Shown here in pieces: positions 1 through 9,097 of a stretch of 64,000 bases of DNA. The stretch comes from Bacteroidales bacterium (GTDB lineage Bacteria; Bacteroidota; Bacteroidia; Bacteroidales; WCHB1-69): contig JAGCFD010000035.1 in assembly GCA_017650305.1 (NCBI GenBank), positions 28,205 through 92,204 of the forward strand. Reading direction: 5' to 3'. Every line of letters begins with the position of its first letter. The stretch's first letter is position 1. The position numbers were made by a program, and so were the translations under genes. The notes beneath the pieces are model-generated. The model ran no database searches, was not told the origin of the DNA, and was given only the letters and a program-made list of their open reading frames with translations.

Positions 1-3000
1 CTTACAATGGCGACCCGAGTGTTGCTTTTGAGTACTACAACTACTTGAGAGGTATTTGGAAAGATAATACCAAGATGCGTTACGGTGGCAATGCCCACCA
101 GTCTACCGGCGGTAATGGCCCTGAGTGTGACTTCATGTTCCCTGGCCTCTCCGATGTTTGTAACTGGGGTACCCAAGGTATTGACCCGAACCCGCTGCAG
201 TATGGTCCTGAAGGTTGGACCGAGGCCAGCGCTGGTAACGCTCCTTATGACCGTCGTTTCCTTGAGTCCGCTGGACCTTTCACCTTGAAACCTGGTGCTG
301 TTAACTATATCACCGTTGGTATTCCATGGGCACGTGCTTCCCAAGGTGGTGCATGGGCTTCTGTTGAGCTCCTCAAGGTTGCCGACGACAAGTGTCAGTC
401 TCTGTTCGAGAACTGTTTCAAGACTTTGGACGGTCCTGATGCTCCCGATGTCTCCATCCGTGAGTATGAGAATCAACTTGTACTCCTCCTCTCCAATGAC
501 GATCCTAACAGCAACAACTATCACGAGGAATATGTTGAGGTGGATCCTCAAATCCAGAAGACTATCGAAACCACCAAGCTTGTTGAACACATCGATTCTT
601 TGCACACTTACACTTCAACAGGTGATGATACCATTATCGTTATCCACAATTTTGAGAATGTAACAACTATTGACTCTCTCAGCCAAGATGATCGTTCCTA
701 CAAGTTCGAAGGTTATCAAATTTATCAATTGGCTTCTGCTTCCGTCAGCGTCACCGACCTGAACGATGCCAGTAAGGCTATCCTCATTGCACAATGCGAC
801 GTTACCAATGAGGCTGCCCAATTGGTGAACTGGATTTATAACGATGCTGTTGGAACTTCCGTGGCCACTGAAATGGTGAATGGTGCCAATAAGGGCATCT
901 CCCACTCCTTCATCGTGACTGAAGATAAGTTCGCTACTGGTACTAACAAGAACCTTGTTAACCATAAAGAATACTACTTCTTGGTTCTTGCATACGGTTA
1001 TAACCAATATAAACAATTCTCTTTGGATGCTGATAATCTCGATGGCCAAAAGATCGTTTATCTGGCCGGTCGTAGAAATATTAAGACCTATACTGGTATC
1101 CCTCACAAACCGGTTGAGCAAATTCTCAATTGTAACTACGGCGATCAGCCTATGATTACACGTATCGAGGGTCAAGGTAATGGCGGTTTCTTCTTGGATT
1201 TGACCGATGAGTCTGTTGAGAAGATTCTGGCTAACAACACCTATAATGATCTCCAGTACAAGAACAACTACGGTCCTCTGAACATTAAGGTTATCGACCC
1301 GCTGAAGGTGAAACCTTACGACTATACTATTAAATTGTTACCGAACGAGACTGCCAATGACGTGAATGACGATACTGAATGGCAACTGATCATTTCTGAC
1401 GAAGTCACGGATGATGAACTTGCTGAATTGGGTCTTCCTCGTGTGACGACGGCGGCTATGCCTATCAGTATGACTAACGAAGAGTTGTTCCCTGAATTGG
1501 GTATCTCTATTGCTCTTATCAACGACAACTTCAAGATTTATCAAGAAAACCTTGACAAATATGTTCAATCAACAGATGGTGGTTATTCTTATTCCAATTT
1601 GGCTAAATATGGTCAGGTCGATGTGGTTGGTTCTTCTATCGATTATGACGGAGATTATGTATGGCTCTCTGGCCTTGTGGATATGGAAGGTGATTATCCT
1701 GCCAACTGGATCCACGCCGGTCAGCAGACTGCTACTGCAAAATGGCATGATTGGGGTACAGAAGGTGGTCAGCATGGTGCCGAATCCAACTACATGGAAT
1801 GGCGTACTGAAGACTTCTTCTTCGTTATGCCTGCCGGTACTCTGAACGATGATGAGCAAGTTCGTGGTTTCATTGACCAAAATCAACAATTCGAAGACCT
1901 TCTCAGTGGTCTGTGGGCTCCTTACGTGATGTCATCTCCTTACGATGGCGGTCCTAAGGCTAAATACTTGCAGGCTGATGTTGAATACAATGATTCCAAA
2001 GATGGTCCTGCTAACCCCTATTTCGAGTTCCAGAAGATTGCTGCAGCTCCGTACAATCCTGGTTACAACCAAACTTTGACGAACCTCTATTCTGTAGATA
2101 TCGTTTTCACACCGGATACAACCCTCTGGACAAGAGCACTTGTTCTTGAGTCTGGTAGTGGTGATGCCAATAATGGTTACACTGTTGATCAGCATTTCAA
2201 TGGTCAGACCTTCAAGAATCTGCGTCATGAGCCGAAGAAAGCTCCTTCCGTAGATAAAAATGGTAATCCTGACAACTCCGGTACTACCGGTTTCGGCTGG
2301 TTCCCTGGTTATGCAATCAACGTGGAGACTGGTGAGCGTTTGAATATCATGTTCGCCGAGAACTCTGCTGACGAGTTGAATAACGGTAACGACATGCTCT
2401 TCAACCCGACTAATGTTTATGCTTACTATAAGAACCCGCAAACCGGTGAGTTGATTCTGGACGAAGAGACAGGTGAACCTATCCCGATGAGCCAGACTGC
2501 TTTCAACAATTACCGCGATGCTTATAGCGTAACGTACGGTGAGCCTCTCAATGGCGGTCGTCACTATGTATATGTCTGCGGTAGCTCCGGTAATACTTGT
2601 AGTATGTACTACAGAAACTCCAACAGACAACGTAACTACAACGATAATGAGACTACGAGCAACTCCAACAGCATGACTCATGGTGGATCATTCGAATACA
2701 ATGGTAAATGGTATCCTTGGTATGAATGTGGTCCATACGATAATTGTGAGTGGCTTAATGCTAAGTTCTCCCAGGTTACGGCTATTTCCAGTGTGACCAA
2801 CAATGCTCGTAAACAGCTCAAGATGCAATTGTTCAACAACGTGATGTGGACCAGCATCCCGATGCCGGCCATGAACCAAGAGGACAACTGGATGGCTTGC
2901 GATGCCAAGGTTAAACTGCGTGTTTCTCGTCCGTACTTGAGATACTCTTCTCGTTGGTACAACGATCCCGCTACTGCACCGAATGCAAGCGAGAACGCCG

Positions 3001-3395
3001 GTTATCCTATGTATACGTTCACTACCAAGAATATTGCTCCTGTTAAGTTGGAGACCTCTGAACATTTCGAGACGGCTCTCGAAGAAATCAACATCGTTCC
3101 CAATCCTTACTATGGATTCTCCAATTATGAGTCCACCGCATTGGAAACCTATGTTAGAATCGTGAACCTTCCTGCTAAATGTACGATTTCCATCTACACC
3201 GTTAACGGTACTCTGATTAGAACTCTTACGAAAGGTGATGCCTCCACTTCATTTGTTCAGTGGGATCTGAAGAACCACGCCAACATTCCGATCGCCAGCG
3301 GTGTGTATATCATCCACGTCAAGGCTGACGGTATTGGTGAGCGTACGCTCAAGTTCTTCTGCTCTATGCGTCCTACCGACTTGAATGGTTTCTAA
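1..3395 (+). CDS. Large type IX secretion cargo protein, 5' end outside window
   Basis: The frame is open to the window edge (in-frame codons run from base 3, before the first possible TTG at 45), so this is the 3' part of a longer gene with more than 1,100 residues visible. The last ~90 residues match what is known of T9SS C-terminal sorting domains of the type-A kind: a VPNPYYG segment, then beta-strand-like stretches with IYTVNGTLIRT and IASGVYIIHV, ending in the MRPTDLNGF tail that I associate with a Bacteroidetes cargo family. The body is rich in Asn, Asp, Gly and Tyr, as expected for a secreted beta-rich protein; no catalytic motif is recognisable. The gene lies 30 bases upstream of a PorV/PorQ-family gene, an arrangement typical of this cargo family. 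The signal peptide would lie outside the window. The T9SS call is firm from the C-terminus; the passenger function is unknown. Confidence 0.8.
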   Translation, partial: YNGDPSVAFEYYNYLRGIWKDNTKMRYGGNAHQSTGGNGPECDFMFPGLSDVCNWGTQGIDPNPLQYGPEGWTEASAGNAPYDRRFLESAGPFTLKPGAVNYITVGIPWARASQGGAWASVELLKVADDKCQSLFENCFKTLDGPDAPDVSIREYENQLVLLLSNDDPNSNNYHEEYVEVDPQIQKTIETTKLVEHIDSLHTYTSTGDDTIIVIHNFENVTTIDSLSQDDRSYKFEGYQIYQLASASVSVTDLNDASKAILIAQCDVTNEAAQLVNWIYNDAVGTSVATEMVNGANKGISHSFIVTEDKFATGTNKNLVNHKEYYFLVLAYGYNQYKQFSLDADNLDGQKIVYLAGRRNIKTYTGIPHKPVEQILNCNYGDQPMITRIEGQGNGGFFLDLTDESVEKILANNTYNDLQYKNNYGPLNIKVIDPLKVKPYDYTIKLLPNETANDVNDDTEWQLIISDEVTDDELAELGLPRVTTAAMPISMTNEELFPELGISIALINDNFKIYQENLDKYVQSTDGGYSYSNLAKYGQVDVVGSSIDYDGDYVWLSGLVDMEGDYPANWIHAGQQTATAKWHDWGTEGGQHGAESNYMEWRTEDFFFVMPAGTLNDDEQVRGFIDQNQQFEDLLSGLWAPYVMSSPYDGGPKAKYLQADVEYNDSKDGPANPYFEFQKIAAAPYNPGYNQTLTNLYSVDIVFTPDTTLWTRALVLESGSGDANNGYTVDQHFNGQTFKNLRHEPKKAPSVDKNGNPDNSGTTGFGWFPGYAINVETGERLNIMFAENSADELNNGNDMLFNPTNVYAYYKNPQTGELILDEETGEPIPMSQTAFNNYRDAYSVTYGEPLNGGRHYVYVCGSSGNTCSMYYRNSNRQRNYNDNETTSNSNSMTHGGSFEYNGKWYPWYECGPYDNCEWLNAKFSQVTAISSVTNNARKQLKMQLFNNVMWTSIPMPAMNQEDNWMACDAKVKLRVSRPYLRYSSRWYNDPATAPNASENAGYPMYTFTTKNIAPVKLETSEHFETALEEINIVPNPYYGFSNYESTALETYVRIVNLPAKCTISIYTVNGTLIRTLTKGDASTSFVQWDLKNHANIPIASGVYIIHVKADGIGERTLKFFCSMRPTDLNGF

Positions 3396-3425
3396 AATTA
3401 TTAATACCGTAAAACTGTCAAGAAT

Positions 3426-4610
3426 ATGAAAAATTTATATAAATCATTAATAATTTGCACATTAGTTGCTCTTATATCTGTCAGTACGTCTTATAGCGTA
3501 CTGGCAGGTAATAGAGACCGTTCCGGTCAGGCTGGCGCCTCCCATCTGATGATTGATCCCTGGGCTCACACCAGTGGCTTCGCAAACGCCGGTGTCGCCG
3601 AGATTCGCGGTCTTGAATCTGTATATTCTAATGTGGCCGGTTTATCCTTTGTGAATAAGACGGAGTTTGCTTTCAACCGTACTCAATATCTCGTTGGCTC
3701 CAACTGTGGTATTAATATCAATGCTATTGGTTTTGCCCAGCATATTGGACGTCAGAAAGATTTTGGTACTCTTGGACTCTCCTTCTTCTCTATGGGTTTT
3801 GGTGACATTGATAGAACTACCGTCATGCAGCCTGAAGGCGGTCTGGGTACCTTTAGCCCGACCCTTACCTACATTGGTTTGCACTATGCCAAGAAGTTCA
3901 ACCACTTCATTCAGGGTGGTGTTTCTGTCAAGATCATCAATGAGAGTATCTCTGACGCACACGCTATGGGTTTCGCCATCGATGCAGGTATTCAATATAC
4001 CGCCGGTGCATACGATAACTTCAAAATCGGTGTGACCTTGAAGAATATCGGTCTCCCCATGAGTTACAAGGGTGACGGTCTTGCCGCAAGAGGTCGTATC
4101 AACGGTACCTCTTTCGAACAGACTCTCAATGCTCGTTCCGCTGAGTTTGAGATGCCTTCCCTGCTGACCGTGGGTCTGTCTTATGACTTCCTCTTCTTCG
4201 GAGGCGAGTATGCTGAAATGTCCAAGGACGATAGAAAAGAGATGGGTCTTACCAGAGAAGAAGCTATGCACAGAATCACCCTGATGGGTGCTTTCACCGC
4301 TAACTCTTACTCCCGCGATGTCTTCGCCGTAGGTCTTGAATATGCTTTCATGAACTACTTCATGATTCGCGGTGGCTACTCTCTTGAAAGTTTCAGCAAG
4401 AAGACCACTACCGACTTCTCCACCAACGAGGTTGTGTCCACCATTCTTGTCAACGGTGACTCCTTCTTCTTGGGACCGTCTGTAGGTGCAACCGCAGTCA
4501 TCCCGTTGAAGAAAGGTAACACTGGTGCCAGAATTTATATCGACTATGCTTATCGCTTCACCAGCAAGTGGCGCGGTAACCACCTTGTTGGCCTCAAAGT
4601 CACATTGTAA
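3426..4610 (+). CDS. PorV/PorQ-family outer-membrane protein
   Basis: A 394-residue protein with an N-terminal signal peptide (about residues 1-27, cleavage near VLAGN). It has the features of the PorV/PorQ (DUF3308) family: an early GASHLMIDPWAHTSGFANAG segment, an LESVYSNVAGL segment, and an alternating hydrophobic pattern ending in a typical barrel strand (HLVGLKVTL). Family members are outer-membrane barrels; PorV shuttles T9SS cargo from the translocon to the attachment complex. It directly follows the T9SS cargo gene and is closed by a strong terminator, so the two are probably co-transcribed. It could be a cargo-dedicated paralogue rather than the core PorV; the sequence alone does not decide this. 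Confidence 0.82.
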   Translation: MKNLYKSLIICTLVALISVSTSYSVLAGNRDRSGQAGASHLMIDPWAHTSGFANAGVAEIRGLESVYSNVAGLSFVNKTEFAFNRTQYLVGSNCGININAIGFAQHIGRQKDFGTLGLSFFSMGFGDIDRTTVMQPEGGLGTFSPTLTYIGLHYAKKFNHFIQGGVSVKIINESISDAHAMGFAIDAGIQYTAGAYDNFKIGVTLKNIGLPMSYKGDGLAARGRINGTSFEQTLNARSAEFEMPSLLTVGLSYDFLFFGGEYAEMSKDDRKEMGLTREEAMHRITLMGAFTANSYSRDVFAVGLEYAFMNYFMIRGGYSLESFSKKTTTDFSTNEVVSTILVNGDSFFLGPSVGATAVIPLKKGNTGARIYIDYAYRFTSKWRGNHLVGLKVTL

Positions 4611-4633
4611 AACCAATTATTCTTTATAAAAAA

Positions 4634-4668
4634 AAAGAAGAGGCTGTAAAAGGCCTCTTCTTTGTGTA
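4634..4668 (+). terminator. Rho-independent terminator after the PorV-like gene
   Basis: A perfect 11-bp inverted repeat: AAAGAAGAGGC (4634-4644) and GCCTCTTCTTT (4653-4663), with an 8-base loop and a short T run at the 3' arm. It separates the secretion pair from greA. Confidence 0.9.
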
Positions 4669-4683
4669 ATATTAATTCAAAAA

Positions 4684-5157
4684 ATGGAAGACATTAAGTA
4701 CTATACACAAGAAGGATTAGATGCTTTGAAGCAAGAACTTGTTCAACTGGAAGCTGTGGAAAGACCCAAGATCTCACAGGCTATCGCTGATGCCCGCGAC
4801 AAAGGCGACCTTTCGGAGAATGCGGAGTATGACGCCGCCAAAGAGGCTCAAGGACTCTTGGAACTCAAAATAGCCAACCTTAGAAACCTTATTGCCAAAG
4901 CACGTATTATTGATGAGTCTAAAATAGATATAAGTAAAGTGCTGATTTATTCTATTGTGACCGTTAAGAATGTCAAAACCCAAGCCCAGATGACCTATAC
5001 GATCGTTCCCGAGTCTGAGTCGGATCTGAAGGCTGGCAAAATCTCTGTTTCCAGTCCTTTGGCAAAGGCCCTCATCGGCAATTCAAAAGGCGATGTGGTG
5101 ACCATGCAGGCTCCTGCTGGCGCTATGGACTTTGAGATTCTCGATGTTTCACGCTAA
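4684..5157 (+). CDS. greA: Transcription elongation factor GreA
   Basis: 157 residues, the usual GreA length. The N-terminal half (to about residue 75) is the antiparallel coiled coil that enters the RNA polymerase secondary channel; its tip carries GDLSENAEY (41-49), where D42 and E45 correspond to the acidic residues that promote cleavage of backtracked RNA. The C-terminal FKBP-like domain (about 83-157) includes SPLAKALIGNSKGD. The ATG follows a terminator by about 20 bases and is followed 12 bases later by the HIT-protein gene, so greA probably leads a short operon. Confidence 0.96.
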   Translation: MEDIKYYTQEGLDALKQELVQLEAVERPKISQAIADARDKGDLSENAEYDAAKEAQGLLELKIANLRNLIAKARIIDESKIDISKVLIYSIVTVKNVKTQAQMTYTIVPESESDLKAGKISVSSPLAKALIGNSKGDVVTMQAPAGAMDFEILDVSR

Positions 5158-5169
5158 TTGCTTTGAAAG

Positions 5170-5568
5170 ATGGAAGAAACTATTTTTACCAAGATTGTTA
5201 AAGGGGAAATCCCTTGCTATAAGATTGCCGAAGATGAGAATTTCTTCGCTTTTCTCGATATTTCTCCATTGGCAAAAGGCCATACCTTGGTGATTACCAA
5301 ATTACAAAATGACTATATTTTTGACCTTCCCGATGAGTTGTTGGGAAAGATGATGATTTTTGCCAAAAAGGTGGCCTTAGGTGTTCAGAAAGCGATGCCA
5401 TGCAAGCGTATTGGAGTGGCAGTTATCGGCATTGACGTGCCACATACCCATATTCACCTGGTTCCTATTAACGGGGTGGGTGATTTGGATTTTAAGGGCG
5501 AACGAGTCAAACTCACACCCGAAGAATTTACGGAGATTGCACAAAAAATCTCTGCATCCATTGAATAA
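5170..5568 (+). CDS. HIT-family nucleotide-binding hydrolase
   Basis: 132 residues. The histidine triad is visible as PHTHIHLVP (H92, H94, H96), with H94 as the expected nucleophile. The N-terminus (ETIFTKIVKGEIPCYKIAED) and the SPLAKGHTLVI segment are typical of the HINT branch, which hydrolyses purine nucleoside phosphoramidates or dinucleoside polyphosphates. It lies 12 bases after greA. The exact substrate is not determined by the sequence. Confidence 0.93.
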   Translation: MEETIFTKIVKGEIPCYKIAEDENFFAFLDISPLAKGHTLVITKLQNDYIFDLPDELLGKMMIFAKKVALGVQKAMPCKRIGVAVIGIDVPHTHIHLVPINGVGDLDFKGERVKLTPEEFTEIAQKISASIE

Positions 5569-5587
5569 TTTTTAATCAAATATTGTT

Positions 5588-6430
5588 ATGGAAATTAAAG
5601 ACCTACAGTCAATTGCCTCCCAAGTTAGAAGAGATGTCATCCGGATGGTTCATGGTGCTCAATCAGGTCATCCAGGAGGTTCCTTGGGTTGTGCTGATTT
5701 TATGACCGCGCTCTATTTTGAGATAATGAACATTCAGCCAGACGCTTTTACGAAAGAGGGCGTTGGCGAGGATATGTTCTTTTTATCCAACGGTCATATC
5801 TCTCCAGTCCTTTACAGTGTTATGGCACGCCGTGGCTTTTTCCCTGTTGCAGAATTAGCCACTTTCCGCAAACTCCATACGCGTTTGCAGGGTCATCCCA
5901 CACCCGTGGAGGGCCTGCCCGGTGTCCGCGTGGCATCTGGCTCCCTGGGCCAAGGAGTCTCAGTGGCTATCGGTGCCGCCCTGGCCAAGAAAGCTAACCA
6001 GGACCCGAATCTTGTGTTCGCCCTCACTGGCGATGGCGAACTTGAGGAAGGTCAAGTCTGGGAAGCCTTCATGTTTGCACCCAACAACAAGGTTGACAAT
6101 CTGATCGTCACCATCGACTACAACGGAAAGCAGATTGACGGACCTGTTGACGAGGTCAATAGTCTCGGCAATCTCCGCGCCAAGTTAGAGGCTTTCAACT
6201 GGCTTGTCCTCGAGATGAATGGCAATGACATGAAGGCGTGTGTGATGACACTCAATCTTGCCAAGAAGCTTTCTCGTAATGGAAAACCTATCGCTATCAT
6301 CATGAAGACTGAAATGGGTATGGGTGTGGATTTCATGATGGGAACGCACAAATGGCACGGCTCTGCGCCTAATGATGAACAGGCCGAAGCTGCTCTGGCC
6401 CAACTGCCCGAGACGCTTGGCGATTACTAA
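5588..6430 (+). CDS. Transketolase, N-terminal (thiamine-diphosphate-binding) half
   Basis: 280 residues, matching the N-terminal subunit of split transketolases rather than the ~660-residue fused enzyme. Visible: H22, the SGHPGGSLG turn (26-34), H70, H103, and the thiamine-diphosphate/metal motif beginning GDG at 148-150 and ending at N179. Split transketolases need a ~310-residue C-terminal partner that completes the active site and moves two-carbon units in the pentose phosphate pathway. No such partner is here: a GTG-started permease gene begins 15 bases downstream in another frame. The protein ends normally, with no sign of a frameshift. Function therefore depends on a partner encoded elsewhere. 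Confidence 0.9.
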   Translation: MEIKDLQSIASQVRRDVIRMVHGAQSGHPGGSLGCADFMTALYFEIMNIQPDAFTKEGVGEDMFFLSNGHISPVLYSVMARRGFFPVAELATFRKLHTRLQGHPTPVEGLPGVRVASGSLGQGVSVAIGAALAKKANQDPNLVFALTGDGELEEGQVWEAFMFAPNNKVDNLIVTIDYNGKQIDGPVDEVNSLGNLRAKLEAFNWLVLEMNGNDMKACVMTLNLAKKLSRNGKPIAIIMKTEMGMGVDFMMGTHKWHGSAPNDEQAEAALAQLPETLGDY

Positions 6431-6445
6431 TAGTTTGCCGCTATT

Positions 6446-7912
6446 GTGAAAATCATTGACCGCTATCTGTGCAAAAACTTCCTGGGACCCTTTGTCCTGA
6501 CGTTTTTCGTGGCTCTCTTTGTGCTGCTGATGCAGTTTCTTTGGAAGTGGGTCGATGAGTTGGTCGGAAAGGGTTTGGAGCTTGGTGTGCTCTTGAAATT
6601 GCTCTTCTATGCTTCCATAACCCTCTCCTCAATGGCGTTTCCATTAGCGGTACTGCTGGCCTCCCTGATGACATTCGGCAATATGGGCGAACGATCTGAA
6701 ATTGTCGCCCTAAAGTCTGCCGGCATCTCTACCCGACGCATGATGATGCCCCTGACCGTTGTCTCCATCTTGATCGGGTATGTGGCTTTTGAAGTGTCTA
6801 ACGACGTGATACCCCGAGCATCTGTCAAGTTGAAAATGCTGCTCTTTGATATTCAAGAACAGAAACCTGCTCTTAATATCACAGAGGGCGTTTTTTATAC
6901 CGACATTGACAACTACGCTATCCGCGTGGGCAAGAAGATGCCAGACGGAGTTACCATCAAGGACATCCTGATTTACGACCACTCCAAACACCAGGGCAAT
7001 GTGAATGTCACCGCAGCCGAGCGGGGCACAATGGTGGTTACCCCAGACAAGCACTATCTGCTCTTTACGCTCTATAACGGATCCAGCTGGGATGAGTCCT
7101 CCGTGACACGCGGTTCCTACGATTCTCGGAACCATTACCCCCTTATGCGCGCAACCTTCGACAAACAGTATAAACGCTTTGACATGTCGGACTTTTCTGC
7201 GCAAAGTGTTGATGCCAGTTTCTACGAGAATCACTCCACGGCGCTCTCCATCAAACAGCTGAACCAGCAGATAGACAGTGCGAAATTCCATATCCAGAGC
7301 CAGAACCGCAACGCGGCCAACGTCTTTTTCCAATGCCTCTATTTCTATAATTTGTCGGTGGCCCCAAGCGATAAGATTGAACAAGCCTCAACGGATAATA
7401 TTCCCAGATTAGAGGATCGAGACGAGGAATTTCGCGCCCGAGTGCTTCAGTTGGCTGAGAATGGTGTCCGAAACACCACCTACGCCATCAACTATAACTT
7501 CCAGGATGTCAATTACCGTACCCATCAGTTGTGGAATTACCAGATTGAATTCTACAGAAAGTTTACCTTGGCGGTGGCCTGTCTGCTCTTCTTCTTTATC
7601 GGCGCGCCCCTCGGCTCTATTATCCGCAAGGGTGGTATTGGCATACCTTTGGTGATCACAGTGGTGTTTTTCACCTTCTATTTCGCTATCTCCATTATTG
7701 GTGAAAAATTGTCAAAAAGCAGTCCGCTGCCCGTATGGTTCGGCATGTGGCTCTCCTCTTTTGTCTTGCTGCCTATATGTGTCTTCCTGACCTATCATGC
7801 AACTACGGACTCCTCCGTGCTTTCACCCGATACATATTCCAAATTCTTTGAAAATATTAAACATTTGAAAATATTCAAGAAACGACATGAAGATTCTCCA
7901 ACTGTGTCATAA
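6446..7912 (+). CDS. LptF/LptG-family permease (YjgP/YjgQ)
   Basis: 488 residues from a GTG start, chosen because MKIIDRYLCKNFLGPF is the usual beginning of this family. Three hydrophobic helices lie near residues 12-35, 55-78 and 98-118; a long periplasmic region of the jelly-roll type follows (about 120-375), then three C-terminal helices (about 378-465). LptF and LptG are the transmembrane subunits of the ABC exporter that extracts lipopolysaccharide from the inner membrane. The cytoplasmic coupling segment ERSEIVALKSAGIS is present. Only one such gene is seen, with no LptB nearby. The 3' end overlaps the next gene by 26 bases in another frame. Confidence 0.88.
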   Translation: MKIIDRYLCKNFLGPFVLTFFVALFVLLMQFLWKWVDELVGKGLELGVLLKLLFYASITLSSMAFPLAVLLASLMTFGNMGERSEIVALKSAGISTRRMMMPLTVVSILIGYVAFEVSNDVIPRASVKLKMLLFDIQEQKPALNITEGVFYTDIDNYAIRVGKKMPDGVTIKDILIYDHSKHQGNVNVTAAERGTMVVTPDKHYLLFTLYNGSSWDESSVTRGSYDSRNHYPLMRATFDKQYKRFDMSDFSAQSVDASFYENHSTALSIKQLNQQIDSAKFHIQSQNRNAANVFFQCLYFYNLSVAPSDKIEQASTDNIPRLEDRDEEFRARVLQLAENGVRNTTYAINYNFQDVNYRTHQLWNYQIEFYRKFTLAVACLLFFFIGAPLGSIIRKGGIGIPLVITVVFFTFYFAISIIGEKLSKSSPLPVWFGMWLSSFVLLPICVFLTYHATTDSSVLSPDTYSKFFENIKHLKIFKKRHEDSPTVS

Positions 7913-9095
7913 GCCGCCCCATCCAATGGTAGATGGCGGTTGCGTGGCCATTCATAATATTACCGACATGCTGCTGAAAAGCGGGCACGATGTCAAAGTG
8001 ATAGCGGTCGAAACGCCCAAGCACCCGGTGCGCCTTGACGCATTCCCGGACGGGTATCTGCAGAAAACTCGCTTTGAGTCCGTTTTTGTGGATACCACCC
8101 TGCATTTTCTGGATGCGTTAAAGACACTCTTCTCAGGTACATCCTATCATATCAGCCGCTTTTATTCAAAGCAGATGGTCTCCCTGCTTACCGAAGTTCT
8201 TAAAAGGGAAACCTTTGACATTATTCATATAGAGTCAATCTATATGATGCCTTATATTGCGGTGATTAGAAAACTTACCACTACTCCTGTGGTGATGCGC
8301 ATGCACAATATCGAACATGAGATATGGGAGCGCCTGGCGCAGAACGAGCGCAATCCTTTCAAGAAGATTGCCTATAGGGTAAACGCTCACCAACTTGAAC
8401 GTGTGGAACGCCGTATTCTTCATTCTGTGGATGGTTATCTGACAATCTCCGGGCCAGATTACGAATATTTCCACGCGCTTTCTCCTAATTCCAAAGGTGA
8501 AATCTTGACATTTGGTATCGATCTGGATAGATATGAGGACGAAGATGACTACATCGCGTCTGACGAGCCATCCCTGTTTCATCTGGGTAGCATGAATTGG
8601 ACCCCCAATGTGGAAGGTATTGAATGGTTTTTGGATGAGGTGTGGCCTGAAATTTTGCGGGAGCATCCGGAACTGACATTCACCATCGCGGGACACCATA
8701 TCCCCGAGAAATTGTTCCAACGTCAGGATCCTAACGTGCAAATGGTCGGTTCCGTGCCCGACGCTAATGAGTTTATGCTCCAGCATGACATCATGATCGT
8801 ACCTTTGCTGTCAGGTAGCGGTATCCGCATCAAAATTATCGAAGGTATGGCCTTGGGCAAAGTTGTTGTTACTACATCGGTGGGTGCACAAGGTCTTGAT
8901 GTGGAGAACGGCAAACACCTTTTCATCGCTGATACCCCAGAAGAATTTGTGGCCGTAGTGAACAAGTGTGTGGCCACACCCGACATCTGCTCCATTATCG
9001 GTGAGAATGCCCGCGAATTCATCTCCGTACATCACAACAATGCACTCTTGCAAGAACAGTTGGTTGATTTTTATCATCTAATGCTGAAAAAATAG
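7887..9095 (+). CDS. Glycosyltransferase, GT4-like
   Basis: 402 residues. The N-terminal Rossmann half starts MKILQLCHKPPHPMVDGGCVAIHNI, as in GT-B enzymes that act on envelope sugars. The C-terminal half carries HLGSMNWTPNVEGIEWFLDEV and the donor-binding segment PLLSGSGIRIKIIEGMALGKVVV, which contains the conserved glutamate of the GT4 motif. It starts inside the end of the LptF/G-like gene and ends two bases before dxs, so the genes are tightly coupled. The neighbour suggests a role in surface-glycan assembly; donor and acceptor are unknown. Confidence 0.87.
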   Translation: MKILQLCHKPPHPMVDGGCVAIHNITDMLLKSGHDVKVIAVETPKHPVRLDAFPDGYLQKTRFESVFVDTTLHFLDALKTLFSGTSYHISRFYSKQMVSLLTEVLKRETFDIIHIESIYMMPYIAVIRKLTTTPVVMRMHNIEHEIWERLAQNERNPFKKIAYRVNAHQLERVERRILHSVDGYLTISGPDYEYFHALSPNSKGEILTFGIDLDRYEDEDDYIASDEPSLFHLGSMNWTPNVEGIEWFLDEVWPEILREHPELTFTIAGHHIPEKLFQRQDPNVQMVGSVPDANEFMLQHDIMIVPLLSGSGIRIKIIEGMALGKVVVTTSVGAQGLDVENGKHLFIADTPEEFVAVVNKCVATPDICSIIGENAREFISVHHNNALLQEQLVDFYHLMLKK

Positions 9096-9097
9096 TC

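Noticed and set aside
5588-6430. Frameshifted full-length transketolase
   Set aside because: Sequence after the stop reads directly into the LptF/G-like protein; no transketolase C-terminal motifs appear in any frame.
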